16,151 nt of DNA from JBDIAR01 sp039812545 (lineage in GTDB: Bacteria > Actinomycetota > Actinomycetes > Actinomycetales > Dermatophilaceae). Within the stretch, counting starts at the first letter, position 1, and each line of letters opens with the position of its first letter. Of the stretch, positions 6,178 through 13,683 are shown piece after piece. The notes beneath the pieces are model-generated. The model was not told the DNA's origin. It worked only from the letters and a program-made list of their open reading frames with translations, and did no database searches. The DNA is taken from assembly GCA_039812545.1 (NCBI GenBank), contig JBDIAR010000073.1, positions 1 to 16,151 of the forward strand, written 5' to 3'. The translations under genes were made by a program, and so were the position numbers.

Positions 6178-6786
6178 ATGACGTGGTTCGCTCGCACCCG
6201 ATGGTGGCTGCCGGCGGGCCTCGTCGTTCTCGGTGCCGTGGCTCTCACCACCTATCTGGCAGCGGTGACCTTCGCGATCCCGGAGCTGGCGCACCCCACC
6301 GGGCTGGAGATCCCGGCGACCCTCGCTATGCCGATCTTCGCGGCGGTGGCCATTGTCAGCACCACCGTCAGCCGCGCCCCGGCGGCCGAACTCGTTGCGG
6401 CCCGGCCCGTGGTCCGACTCGACTGCCTGGCAACCTCCGGGTTCACCGCCGTCGCGTGGCTCCTGTATTCCGCTTGCGCCTACGCGGTGAGCCTGCCCTT
6501 CTTGCTGGCGTCGGGACGTAATGCCCTGGGGCTGGTGGGGATCGGCTTGGCGGTGCGCCGATGGATCGACCCGGCGGGGGCGTCTGCCGTCAGCGTGGCC
6601 TATCTCGTCGGCGTCCTGGGTCTGGGCGACCGAGCCGACCCCGGCTTCCTCGACTGGCCCTTGGCCCGTCCGGAGGACCCACGAGCGCTTGCCGTCGCGG
6701 GGGCCTTGTTCTGCGTCGGACTGCTCGTCTTGTCCCGCCGTCGCTATCGCGAGCGGCTCGCCGTGACGCGCCCCGATGCATTGTGA
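6178..6786 (+). CDS. Hypothetical polytopic membrane protein, 202 aa
   Basis: The product is about 202 residues with five or six hydrophobic segments, beginning right after MTWFARTRWW and ending with a short basic tail RRRYRERLAV. The middle motif ARPVVRLD between membrane spans resembles small membrane proteins that accompany ABC-type ATPases in streptomycetes, but no ATPase is next to it, so I assign no function. The ATG at 6178 is chosen because the membrane region starts there; the frame is open upstream to a TTG at 6034, but that stretch does not look like protein. No clear ribosome site is present. It converges on pcrA with a 25-bp gap. Its Ala-Tyr and Tyr-Ala pairs do not use the GCA TAC or TAT GCC spelling favoured by its neighbours. 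Confidence 0.7.
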   Translation: MTWFARTRWWLPAGLVVLGAVALTTYLAAVTFAIPELAHPTGLEIPATLAMPIFAAVAIVSTTVSRAPAAELVAARPVVRLDCLATSGFTAVAWLLYSACAYAVSLPFLLASGRNALGLVGIGLAVRRWIDPAGASAVSVAYLVGVLGLGDRADPGFLDWPLARPEDPRALAVAGALFCVGLLVLSRRRYRERLAVTRPDAL

Positions 6787-6811
6787 CCACAAGGTGATTC
6801 GCGGGCCGAGG

Positions 6812-9268
6812 TCAGAGTTTGGTCACCGGGGCGTAACGCAGTAGGAGCCGTTTGACGCCTGCCGACCCGAAGTCGACGAAGGCCATCGCCTTGTCGCCGG
6901 CCCCCTCGATCTTGCTGACCGTGCCCAGCCCGAACGTGTCGTGGGTGACCCGGTCGCCGGGGTTGAGCGAGGCGACCTGGCGGCTCGGCGGACGCGCCGC
7001 GACTCGGCCGGCCATCGTCGCCATCGCGGAGTCCCGCGTCGTCGTCAGCGGACCGGCTCCCCGCACGGCGGCGGCGGTGCGCTCCCAGTGGACCAGGTCG
7101 GCAGGGATCTCGTCGAGGAAGCGGGACGGCGGGTTGTACATCGGCGAGCCCCAGGCGGAGCGGACCGCGGCTCGGGACAGGTGAAGTCGCTCGCGCGCGC
7201 GGGTGATCCCGACATAGGCCAGGCGCCGCTCCTCCTCCAACTCCTTGTCGTTGCCGAGGGAGCGCAGGTGCGGGAACGTCCCGTCCTCAAGCCCGGTGAG
7301 GAACACGACGGGGAACTCCAACCCCTTGGCCGTATGCAGGGTCATCAGCGTGACGAACCCGCTGCTGACCGCGTCCGGATGGTCCGGGACCTCGTCGGCG
7401 TCGGCCACGAGCGAGACCTGCTCAAGGAAGTCCTCCAGGTCGGTGCGGGGAGGGTCCGCGTCCTCATCGTCGTCGGCCGGCCCCTGCTCGGCGAGCTCGG
7501 CGGCCCGCTTGGCGTCGAATTCCCTTGCCACGTTGACCAATTCGGCGAGGTTCTCGATGCGGGACTCGTCCTGCGGGTCGCTGCTGGCGCGCAGCTCGGC
7601 CAGATAGCCGCTGCGTTCGACGATCGCCTCGATCAAGGTGGCGACCCCGCCGCCGCCCTCGTGCACGATCCGCAGGTGCTCCAGCATCGTCGTGAACGCC
7701 TCGATCGCCGCCACCGACCGGGTGGCGATCCCCGGCGCGTCCGCAGCGCGACCGAGGGCCACGACGAACGGGACCCGCTCCCGCTCGGCAAGCGCCGCCA
7801 CACACGCCTCCGCGCGCTCCCCGATGCCCCGCTTGGGGACGTTGAGGATCCGGCGCAAGCTCACCGTGTCCGTCGGGTTGGAGATCACCCGCAGGTATGC
7901 CAGGGCGTCCTTGATCTCTTTGCGCTCGTAGAACTTCGTGCCGCCCACGATCTTGTACGGCAGGCCGACCCGGACGAGGACCTCTTCGAGCGCGCGCGAC
8001 TGGGCGTTCGTGCGATAGAAGACGGCCACATCGCCGGGCCGCACCCCGTGTCGATCGCCGAGGTCGTCGATGCGGCGCGCGACGAACGCCGCCTCGTCAT
8101 GTTCGGAGTCGGCGACGTACCCGTGGATCTGTGGCCCGTCGCCGCTCGCCGTCCACAATCTCTTGGGCCGCCGCTCGCTGTTCTTGGCGATCACCGAATT
8201 CGCGGCCGACAGGATGGTCTGGGTGGACCGGTAATTCTGCTCCAAAAGGATTGTCCGGGCATTCGGATAATCCTGCTCGAACTCCACGATATTGCGGATC
8301 GTCGCCCCCCGGAAGGCGTAGATCGACTGGTCGGCGTCACCGACGACCGCCAATTCACCCGGCGGGATGCCGTCCTCGCCGTCGCCCACGAGCTGTCGGA
8401 CCAGTTCGTACTGGGCCATATTCGTGTCTTGATACTCGTCCACCAGGATGTGACGGAACCGTCGTCGATAGTGCTCGCGGACCTGCGGAAAGGCCTGCAA
8501 CAGGTGGACCGTCGTCATGATGAGGTCGTCGAAATCGAAAGCGTTCGCCTGCCGGAGCCGCCGCTGATATCCCCGGTATGCCTCGGCGACCATCCGGTCG
8601 TGATGGGTCCCCTCCCCCACCTGACCGGCATACGTCTCGTCGTCGACGAGTTCGTTCTTCAGGTTGGAGATCGCGTTGGTGAAGGCGCGGGGTTGGTACC
8701 GCTTGGGATCGAGGTCCAGGTCGCGCAGCACCATCGACATCAGGCGCTGGCTGTCGGCGGCGTCGTAGATCGTGAAGCTCGATTTCAGGCCCAGGTGTTG
8801 GGCCTCGCGGCGCAGGATGCGAACGCACGCGCTGTGGAAGGTCATGATCCACATCGCGCGGGACCGCCCGCCGACCAATTGTTCGACGCGCTCGCGCATC
8901 TCGGCGGCGGCCTTGTTGGTGAAGGTGATCGCGAGAATCTGGCCGGGTGCGGCGTCCCGGGCCGCCAAGAGGTAGGCGATCCGGTGGGTCAGCACCCTCG
9001 TCTTGCCCGAACCCGCACCCGCGACGATGAGCAGCGGGGCACCCTCGTGGACCACGGCCTCGCGCTGCTGGGGGTTCAGGCCCGCCAGCAGGGCCTCCGG
9101 GTCGGCCGTCGGCGGCGAGAACCGGGCCGGACGCGGCGCCGGACCCTCCCGGCCGGCGACCGCCCATTCGGGCACGCCGCGCTCGTCGACGGCCCCGGCT
9201 GGATCGGCAGGATCGGCAGGATCGGCGGGCGCGTCGAACGGCAGCGGCAGGTGGTCGAACAGGCTCAT
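6812..9268 (-). CDS. pcrA: ATP-dependent DNA helicase PcrA/UvrD family
   Basis: This is a superfamily 1A 3'-5' DNA helicase of 818 residues, active in repair and in clearing proteins from DNA. Motifs appear in order: Q-motif GLNPQQREAV; Walker A AGAGSGKT at 83-90; Ia AITFTNKAAAEMRERV; Walker B/II DEYQDTN at 277-283; III VVGDADQSIYAFRGA; IV LEQNYRST; V TLHTAKGLEFPVVFLTG; and VI RRLAYVGITRARERL. The last 55 residues (GDRVTHDTFGLGTVSKI onward) are the Tudor-like domain that binds RNA polymerase in this family. I take ATG 9268 as start because MSLFDHLPLPFD is typical, with GAGGG about 6 bases upstream; the frame is open further 5' but that part lies opposite the GNAT gene. The N-terminal linker holds a PAD tripeptide repeat from three 9-bp units (9201-9227). 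It is divergent from the GNAT gene. Confidence 0.96.
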   Translation of the reverse strand: MSLFDHLPLPFDAPADPADPADPAGAVDERGVPEWAVAGREGPAPRPARFSPPTADPEALLAGLNPQQREAVVHEGAPLLIVAGAGSGKTRVLTHRIAYLLAARDAAPGQILAITFTNKAAAEMRERVEQLVGGRSRAMWIMTFHSACVRILRREAQHLGLKSSFTIYDAADSQRLMSMVLRDLDLDPKRYQPRAFTNAISNLKNELVDDETYAGQVGEGTHHDRMVAEAYRGYQRRLRQANAFDFDDLIMTTVHLLQAFPQVREHYRRRFRHILVDEYQDTNMAQYELVRQLVGDGEDGIPPGELAVVGDADQSIYAFRGATIRNIVEFEQDYPNARTILLEQNYRSTQTILSAANSVIAKNSERRPKRLWTASGDGPQIHGYVADSEHDEAAFVARRIDDLGDRHGVRPGDVAVFYRTNAQSRALEEVLVRVGLPYKIVGGTKFYERKEIKDALAYLRVISNPTDTVSLRRILNVPKRGIGERAEACVAALAERERVPFVVALGRAADAPGIATRSVAAIEAFTTMLEHLRIVHEGGGGVATLIEAIVERSGYLAELRASSDPQDESRIENLAELVNVAREFDAKRAAELAEQGPADDDEDADPPRTDLEDFLEQVSLVADADEVPDHPDAVSSGFVTLMTLHTAKGLEFPVVFLTGLEDGTFPHLRSLGNDKELEEERRLAYVGITRARERLHLSRAAVRSAWGSPMYNPPSRFLDEIPADLVHWERTAAAVRGAGPLTTTRDSAMATMAGRVAARPPSRQVASLNPGDRVTHDTFGLGTVSKIEGAGDKAMAFVDFGSAGVKRLLLRYAPVTKL

Positions 9269-9386
9269 TTCGGCCCTCACTCTAACCGTCGGCCACGACA
9301 GCACCGGCACCGACACCGGGCCGGGCCGGCCCACGGCATACGCTCGCGGTGAGAGTTCGCCGCGACACCGAACGCCCGTCGAGGAT

Positions 9387-9394
9387 GAGGAGAG
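9387..9394 (+). promoter_or_regulatory. Shine-Dalgarno for the GNAT gene
   Basis: GAGGAGAG lies 7 bases before the ATG at 9402 and decides this start over the much longer open frame upstream, which runs opposite pcrA. Confidence 0.8.
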
Positions 9395-9401
9395 ACACGT
9401 C

Positions 9402-9881
9402 ATGATCCGTGAGGCGACCCGCGATGACATCCCGGAGATCCTGCGGCTGGTGCACGCCCTGGCGACGTACGAGCGTGAGCCGGACGCCGTCGAGGCGACC
9501 CCGGAGTTGTATGCCAGATGGCTGTTCCCGCCGCACGCGGCGCCGTCGGCATACGTGCTCATCGCGGAGGACGCCGGACGGGTCGTGGGGATGGCGCTGT
9601 GGTTCCCGACCTTCTCGACGTGGACCGGACGGCCGGGGATCTGGCTGGAGGACCTGTACGTCGAGGAGGAGGCCCGCGGCGGCGGACACGGTCTGGCGCT
9701 GATGCGCGAACTCGCCCGGATCTGCCGAGAGCGCGGCTGGGCCCGCCTGGACTGGTCGGTCCTGACGTGGAACACCCCGGCCATCGAGTTCTACGAGCGG
9801 ATCGGCGCGCACGCCAAGTCGGAGTGGGTCGACTACCGGATGGACGGACCGGCCCTGCACGAGTTCGCCGGCGGAGCCTAG
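9402..9881 (+). CDS. GNAT-family N-acetyltransferase
   Basis: The 159-residue product is a single GNAT domain that transfers an acetyl group from acetyl-CoA to an amine. It opens with MIREATRDDIPEILRLVHAL, the usual first strand and helix. Motif A is LEDLYVEEEARGGGHGLALM, where RGGGHG fits the acetyl-CoA pyrophosphate loop R/Q-x-x-G-x-G. Motif B is LDWSVLTWNTPAIEFYERIGA, with the conserved Asn and Tyr. The overall layout recalls diamine (spermidine/spermine-type) acetyltransferases, which suggests a small polyamine-like substrate, but this is inference. The gene is divergent from pcrA with 133 bp between them and lies 10 bp ahead of the quinone oxidoreductase gene on the same strand. Two GTATGCC heptamers occur within 46 bp (9509 and 9548). 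Confidence 0.9.
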   Translation: MIREATRDDIPEILRLVHALATYEREPDAVEATPELYARWLFPPHAAPSAYVLIAEDAGRVVGMALWFPTFSTWTGRPGIWLEDLYVEEEARGGGHGLALMRELARICRERGWARLDWSVLTWNTPAIEFYERIGAHAKSEWVDYRMDGPALHEFAGGA

Positions 9882-9884
9882 TCT
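9879..9884 (+). promoter_or_regulatory. Candidate leaderless -10 box for the quinone oxidoreductase gene
   Basis: TAGTCT matches TANNNT and is followed by 7 bases and then ATG 9892. Its first three bases are the TAG stop codon of the GNAT gene. The oxidoreductase gene has no close Shine-Dalgarno; the nearest purine run, GGAG, is about 17 bases away. A weak TGCACG sits 17 bases further up. Confidence 0.42.
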
Positions 9885-9891
9885 GTCGGTC

Positions 9892-10863
9892 ATGACCAAG
9901 GCTCTCGTCGTCACCGCCCACGGGGACCGCGACGTCCTCGCCGTCGAGCAGATCGAACCCGCCCGGCCCGGCCCCGGCCAGGCGCGCGTGCGGGTGGCCG
10001 CTGCCGGCGTCAATTTCATCGACGTGTACCAGCGGCAGGGGATCTATCCGATCCCCACGCCGTTCGTGCTCGGGATGGAGGGCGCCGGCGAGGTCGAATC
10101 CGTCGGCGACGGCGTGGACGTGCCAGTCGGAACTCGCGTCGCGTGGTGCATGACCCCGGGCAGCATGGCCGAACTCGCCGTTCTGCCGGCCGACAAGCTC
10201 GTCCCCGTCCCCGAGGGGGTCGGATCCGTGGTGGCCGCGGCGGCCATGTTGCAGGGCATGACCGCGCATTTCCTCGTCAACTCCACGTATGCCGTGGGTG
10301 AGGGCACCGTCGCGCTCGTCCACGCCGCGGCCGGCGGGGTCGGGCAACTGCTGACCCAGCTCATCGTCGCCAAGGGCGGGACGGTCATCGCCACCGCCAG
10401 CAGCCCCGAGAAGCTGGCGATCGCGACGGCCCGCGGCGCCCGGCATACGATCGACTACACCCAGGTCACCGATCTGGCGGCGGCGGTGCGAGAGGCCAAC
10501 GGCGGCAAGGGTGTCGACGTGGTGTACGACGGCGTCGGCAAGTCCACCTTCGACGCGTCGCTGGCCTCGCTGCGCCCCCGCGGGCTGATGGTGTTGTTCG
10601 GCGGCGCCAGCGGGCAGGTGCCGCCGTTCGACATCCAGCGACTCAACACCTCCGGGTCCCTCTACCTCACCCGCCCGACCCTCGGGTCCTATCTCGCCGA
10701 CCGGGCCGAACTCGAATGGCGGGCGCACGAAGTCTTGACGGCGGTCGCCGACGGCTCGCTCGGGATCGACATCGGCGGCAGCTACCCGATGGAAGATGCC
10801 GCGGCGGCATACGAGGCGCTGGAAAACCGCCGAACCACCGGCAAACTCGTCCTCACCATCTGA
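9892..10863 (+). CDS. NADPH:quinone oxidoreductase, QorA type (MDR superfamily)
   Basis: The 323-residue product belongs to the zinc-free quinone oxidoreductase branch of the medium-chain dehydrogenase/reductase superfamily and reduces quinones or related enones with NADPH in the cytoplasm. The N-terminal GroES-like domain has the QOR signature GVNFIDVYQRQGIYP at residues 39-53 and GMEGAGEVESVG. No structural or catalytic zinc cysteines are seen. The Rossmann domain carries AAAGGVG at 145-151 in VHAAAGGVGQLLTQLIVAKGG, the nucleotide-binding loop. The C-terminus EAL-NRRTTGKLVLTI is typical. It follows the GNAT gene by 10 bp and may be cotranscribed with it or start from its own leaderless promoter. 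Its stop overlaps the stop of the convergent DUF3592-like gene by 11 bp. Physiological substrate unknown. Confidence 0.92.
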   Translation: MTKALVVTAHGDRDVLAVEQIEPARPGPGQARVRVAAAGVNFIDVYQRQGIYPIPTPFVLGMEGAGEVESVGDGVDVPVGTRVAWCMTPGSMAELAVLPADKLVPVPEGVGSVVAAAAMLQGMTAHFLVNSTYAVGEGTVALVHAAAGGVGQLLTQLIVAKGGTVIATASSPEKLAIATARGARHTIDYTQVTDLAAAVREANGGKGVDVVYDGVGKSTFDASLASLRPRGLMVLFGGASGQVPPFDIQRLNTSGSLYLTRPTLGSYLADRAELEWRAHEVLTAVADGSLGIDIGGSYPMEDAAAAYEALENRRTTGKLVLTI

Positions 10864-11980
10864 GGTCGTCCAGCGCCTCGTCGTCCGCCTCGAGCAGGTG
10901 AACGTCGGCCGGTTGCGGCCAGTCGGCCGCCCACAACCACCAATCGCCGTCGAGGCCCCGGGTCACCAGGGCGGGGCGCGACTCGCCGGTGCGTTCGCGG
11001 GTGAGTTCGACGGCGATGATGGCCAGCACCGGCCGGATCACCCCGGGAGTCCGCGGACGCAGCGCGACAACGGTGCACCCCGGCCAATCGGTTCGGATCG
11101 GCAGCACGACCAGGTCCACCTGATGCCACACCAGACGCCTCATCGCCTGCTCACCGCGACGAGACGACCACGCGTCCACGACCAGGAGAGCCAGCCCCGC
11201 GGTCGCGATCAGCAGGACCCAGACCTGAATGACGCCGGAGTAGACACCGACGATTCCGCCGAATACGACGACGGCCTGCAGGCCCAGGAAGAACCGCTGA
11301 GCGCGCCGCGACGGCAGAACCCTGGTCAAGAGGGTTTGGATGTCGCCGGGCTGGGCCGGGGCTCCGACGTGCAGCCTCGCGTCGTCGGCGCTCGCGACGT
11401 CGCCGTATGCGTTGAGCTGGGCGAGCAGTTCGGCGCGGGTCGAGTAAGGGCGGCTCTCCAGGTCCAGGGTCGGTGGGTACCCGGGCGGGTGCAGGGGGGC
11501 GCGGCGCCGGCGACGCCAGTCGCGCACCGAGCGGGTTCCCCCGACCAGCAGAAGCAGGATCCCGGCGATGAAGACCACGACCGCCGCCGCGTTGGGAAGG
11601 CGCGACAGCTGGCAGTGCTCCGGTAGGCAGGCCCGAGCGGGATCGGTCGGGTCGTAGCGAATCTGGACCCGAGAATCAATGGCCGGCGGGGGCGGGGACG
11701 AGCGCAGCCAGATCCGCGCGACCTGGGGCACGGCCGAGGAGCCGAATCGCACGTCCACGGCGCCGTTGTCGAAGAACGGCCATGGGTCGACCCAATCGAC
11801 CACCACCGCCTCCGCGGGTCGGCCGAACTCGCGGACCGCCTGGACGCGGCCCTCGGCATACCCGGCCGAGAAGGCGGAGGCCAGCGCCAAGACGAGCCCG
11901 GTCACCGCCATCCGCCCGGGCCGGCGACGTCGGGGCCGGCGGCGTACGTCTGCGCGGTAGTGGGGCTGGTCGGGCATCAC
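10853..11980 (-). CDS. DUF3592-like membrane protein
   Basis: The product is 375 residues. A basic N-terminus (RRRPRRRRPGR) precedes a first membrane span near residues 25-43, followed by a roughly 85-residue extracytoplasmic domain that contains VQIRYDPTDPARA, close to the Y-D-P-x-D-P pattern of DUF3592. A second span is near residues 130-148, and two further spans (FFLGLQAVVVFGGIVG and VWVLLIATAGLALLVV) lie later, with a soluble C-terminal part. I assign the family only tentatively and no function. The start is GTG 11980 or the ATG three bases later (11977); there is no Shine-Dalgarno, and a GATAGT sits 8 bases before the ATG. It lies downstream of lysE on the same strand. Its last codons overlap the 3' end of the quinone oxidoreductase gene. 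Confidence 0.75.
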   Translation of the reverse strand: MMPDQPHYRADVRRRPRRRRPGRMAVTGLVLALASAFSAGYAEGRVQAVREFGRPAEAVVVDWVDPWPFFDNGAVDVRFGSSAVPQVARIWLRSSPPPPAIDSRVQIRYDPTDPARACLPEHCQLSRLPNAAAVVVFIAGILLLLVGGTRSVRDWRRRRRAPLHPPGYPPTLDLESRPYSTRAELLAQLNAYGDVASADDARLHVGAPAQPGDIQTLLTRVLPSRRAQRFFLGLQAVVVFGGIVGVYSGVIQVWVLLIATAGLALLVVDAWSSRRGEQAMRRLVWHQVDLVVLPIRTDWPGCTVVALRPRTPGVIRPVLAIIAVELTRERTGESRPALVTRGLDGDWWLWAADWPQPADVHLLEADDEALDDLRW

Positions 11981-12004
11981 GCCGCACTATCGCGCAGGAT
12001 GGCG

Positions 12005-12023
12005 CCGTCGCTCAACCCGACGG
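12005..12023 (-). terminator. Possible hairpin terminator after lysE
   Basis: CCGTCG (12005-12010) and CGACGG (12018-12023) form a 6-bp stem with a 7-base loop, 35 bp past the lysE stop. There is no T tract. GGCGCC also occurs at both 12001-12006 and 12052-12057, allowing a larger alternative pairing. Confidence 0.35.
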
Positions 12024-12057
12024 TTCCCCTCGACCCCCCTCGACAGAATTCGGCGCC

Positions 12058-12702
12058 TCAGTGGCCGAGGACCAGGCTGACGCCGAGCACGGTCATGACA
12101 ACGGCGATGCCGAGGTCGAGGACGACCCAGGCGCGGGGCCGGGCGAACACGCCGGACAGCAGGCGCGCCCCGAACCCCAACCCGGAGAACCACATCACGC
12201 TCGCCACGGCCGCGCCGCCGGCGAACACCCAACGCAGTCGCTCCCCTTGCGAATTCGCGATCGACCCCAGCAACAGGACGGTGTCCAGGTAGACGTGCGG
12301 GTTGAGCCAGGTCAGGGCCACGGTCAGCAGGGCCACTTTGGCCAATGGGCTGGTCGAGCCAGCGGTGTCGGTGTTCAGGCTCGACCCGGTGAAGGCTCGG
12401 CGCGCCGCCAGGAACCCGTATGCCAGCAGAAAGACCGCGCCGCCGTACCGGATCGCGGTGAGCACCCAGGGCGCCTGGGAGACCAGCACGCCGATGCCCA
12501 GGACGCCGGCCACGATCAGGATCGCATCGGAGGCGGCGCAGATCGCCACCACCGGTGCGACGTGTTCGCGGCGCAGTCCCTGCCGCAGCACGTAGGCGTT
12601 CTGGGCGCCGATCGCCACGATGAGCGAGAGGCCGGTGCCCAAGCCGGCCAGCGCGGCGGTGGGTGCGGTGGACGCGGCGGGAAGGGCGAGGGCGACCGGC
12701 AT
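12058..12702 (-). CDS. lysE: LysE/ArgO-family basic amino acid exporter
   Basis: The 214-residue product is an inner-membrane exporter of the LysE superfamily, which pumps out L-lysine and/or L-arginine. The family signature GLGTGLSLIVAIGAQNAYVLRQGL sits at the start of the first membrane span (from about residue 20), and LTWLNPHVYLDTVLLLGS lies in the middle; six hydrophobic segments fit the family. The ATG at 12702 is preferred over one at 12729 because TAGCGT (minus strand) lies exactly 7 bases before it, as in a leaderless mRNA, and neither has a Shine-Dalgarno. It is divergent from argP, the usual arrangement, and the inverted repeat between them is the likely regulator site. The heptamer GTATGCC overlaps the start codon itself, and a second copy lies 27 bp upstream. 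Confidence 0.94.
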   Translation of the reverse strand: MPVALALPAASTAPTAALAGLGTGLSLIVAIGAQNAYVLRQGLRREHVAPVVAICAASDAILIVAGVLGIGVLVSQAPWVLTAIRYGGAVFLLAYGFLAARRAFTGSSLNTDTAGSTSPLAKVALLTVALTWLNPHVYLDTVLLLGSIANSQGERLRWVFAGGAAVASVMWFSGLGFGARLLSGVFARPRAWVVLDLGIAVVMTVLGVSLVLGH

Positions 12703-12709
12703 ACGAGTG

Positions 12710-12715
12710 ACGCTA
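12710..12715 (-). promoter_or_regulatory. Candidate leaderless -10 box for lysE
   Basis: On the minus strand this reads TAGCGT, followed by 7 bases and the ATG at 12702. The place for a -35 (GGATTC, 12733-12738) does not resemble the consensus, as expected for a promoter that needs an activator. Confidence 0.5.
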
Positions 12716-12740
12716 CGACCCCGCGGCATACGGAATCCAG

Positions 12741-12764
12741 CTAATGATTCTTCAGGATCATTAG
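12741..12764. promoter_or_regulatory. Inverted repeat between lysE and argP, likely ArgP operator
   Basis: CTAATGAT (12741-12748) is mirrored by ATCATTAG (12757-12764) across 8 bases, and the pairing can continue one position further in. It is the only AT-rich stretch nearby. It overlaps the first three bases of the proposed argP -10 (12762-12767) and lies 39-62 bp upstream of the lysE start. That is the classical LysR-type layout: autorepression of the regulator and activation of the exporter from one site. Confidence 0.6.
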
Positions 12765-12767
12765 AGT
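12762..12767 (+). promoter_or_regulatory. Candidate leaderless -10 box for argP
   Basis: TAGAGT matches TANNNT and is followed by 6 bases and ATG 12774. No Shine-Dalgarno precedes the start codon. The box overlaps the inverted repeat, so a bound regulator would block it. Confidence 0.45.
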
Positions 12768-12773
12768 TGCTTC

Positions 12774-13682
12774 ATGCCCATCCCGCTGAACGACTTGACC
12801 ACGCTGATCGCGGTCGTCGAGGCCGGCACGTTGGAGGCCGCCGCCACCGCGCTGCACGTCACGCCCTCCGCGGTCAGCCAACGGCTGCGCGCCCTGGAGG
12901 AGTCCGTCGGGCGCACGCTGATCCGGCGCACCAAGCCGGTCGAGGCCACCGAATCCGGCGAGGTCATCCTGCGTCTGGCCCGCCAGGTCGACCTGCTGCG
13001 CAGCGAGACCGAGGAGGAACTCGGCGCGTCGCCGCGCCGTGGCGCCGGTCCGGCGCGCACTCGCGTACCCATCGTCGCCTCGGCCGATGCCCTGGCGACC
13101 TGGCTACTGCCGGCCCTCGCGGCCGCCGCAGAGGAGCACGACGTGGTGCTGGAGATCGTCCGGGAGGACCAGGCGCACTCCACCCAGCTGCTACGGGACG
13201 GCACCGTCATGGCGGCGGTCACCTCGACGGCGGAGCCGGTCCCGGGCTGCGCGGTGCGGCGACTCGGGGCGATGCGCTATCGGGCCATGGCGACGCCGGC
13301 ATACGTGCGCAGGTGGTTCCCGAACGGCGTGACGGCGGCGACGTTGGCGCTCGCGCCCGTCGTCGTGTTCGACCGCAAGGACGACCTGCAGGACGACTAC
13401 CTGCGCCGCCGGGTGACGGGCCGCATCGACCCGCCCCGGCACTTCGTGCCGGAGTCGACGACGTACGCCGCCGCGATCCGGCTCGGACTCGGCTGGGGGA
13501 TGATTCCGGATCTGCAGCGGGCACCCGACGACGGCCTCGTCGCACTGGACGAGTCAGACGCACGCCATGGACGCCGATGGACCGACGTCACGCTCTACTG
13601 GCAGCAGTGGAAGCTGCGTTCGACGGCGCTGTCGCAGTTGGCCGCGGCGGTTGACGAGGCCGCGGAGCGCGCCCTGTCGTGA
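12774..13682 (+). CDS. argP: LysR-family regulator ArgP/LysG of basic amino acid export
   Basis: The 302-residue product is a LysR-type transcription factor of the ArgP/LysG group, which activates lysE/argO when lysine, arginine or histidine accumulates. The winged helix-turn-helix fills residues 1-62, with LDDLTTL-like opening LNDLTTLIAVVEAGTLEAAA and recognition helix TPSAVSQRLRALEESVG. A linker helix leads to the effector-binding domain from about residue 90, with the typical segment ADALATWLLPALA. Its position back to back with lysE, 71 bp apart, makes the pairing clear. The start at ATG 12774 fits the family and a leaderless promoter. It converges on the small membrane protein gene with a 14-bp gap, where a hairpin spans both ends. 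One Ala-Tyr pair uses GCA TAC, but a Tyr-Ala pair uses TAC GCC. Confidence 0.94.
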   Translation: MPIPLNDLTTLIAVVEAGTLEAAATALHVTPSAVSQRLRALEESVGRTLIRRTKPVEATESGEVILRLARQVDLLRSETEEELGASPRRGAGPARTRVPIVASADALATWLLPALAAAAEEHDVVLEIVREDQAHSTQLLRDGTVMAAVTSTAEPVPGCAVRRLGAMRYRAMATPAYVRRWFPNGVTAATLALAPVVVFDRKDDLQDDYLRRRVTGRIDPPRHFVPESTTYAAAIRLGLGWGMIPDLQRAPDDGLVALDESDARHGRRWTDVTLYWQQWKLRSTALSQLAAAVDEAAERALS

Positions 13683-13683
13683 G

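Noticed and set aside
9201..9227. Three tandem 9-bp units as a regulatory repeat
   Set aside because: They lie in frame in the pcrA N-terminal linker and encode a Pro-Ala-Asp tripeptide repeat; a simple coding slippage tract explains them.
6941..9352. Very long open frame on + (about 800 codons) opposite pcrA
   Set aside because: It is the antisense shadow of pcrA in GC-rich DNA. The composition (Arg, Gly, Asp and His rich, no recognisable domain) and the complete set of helicase motifs on the other strand rule it out.
9269..9784. N-terminal extension of pcrA by about 170 residues
   Set aside because: The extension runs opposite the GNAT coding sequence, has no family similarity, and the family start MSLFDHLPLP lies at 9268.
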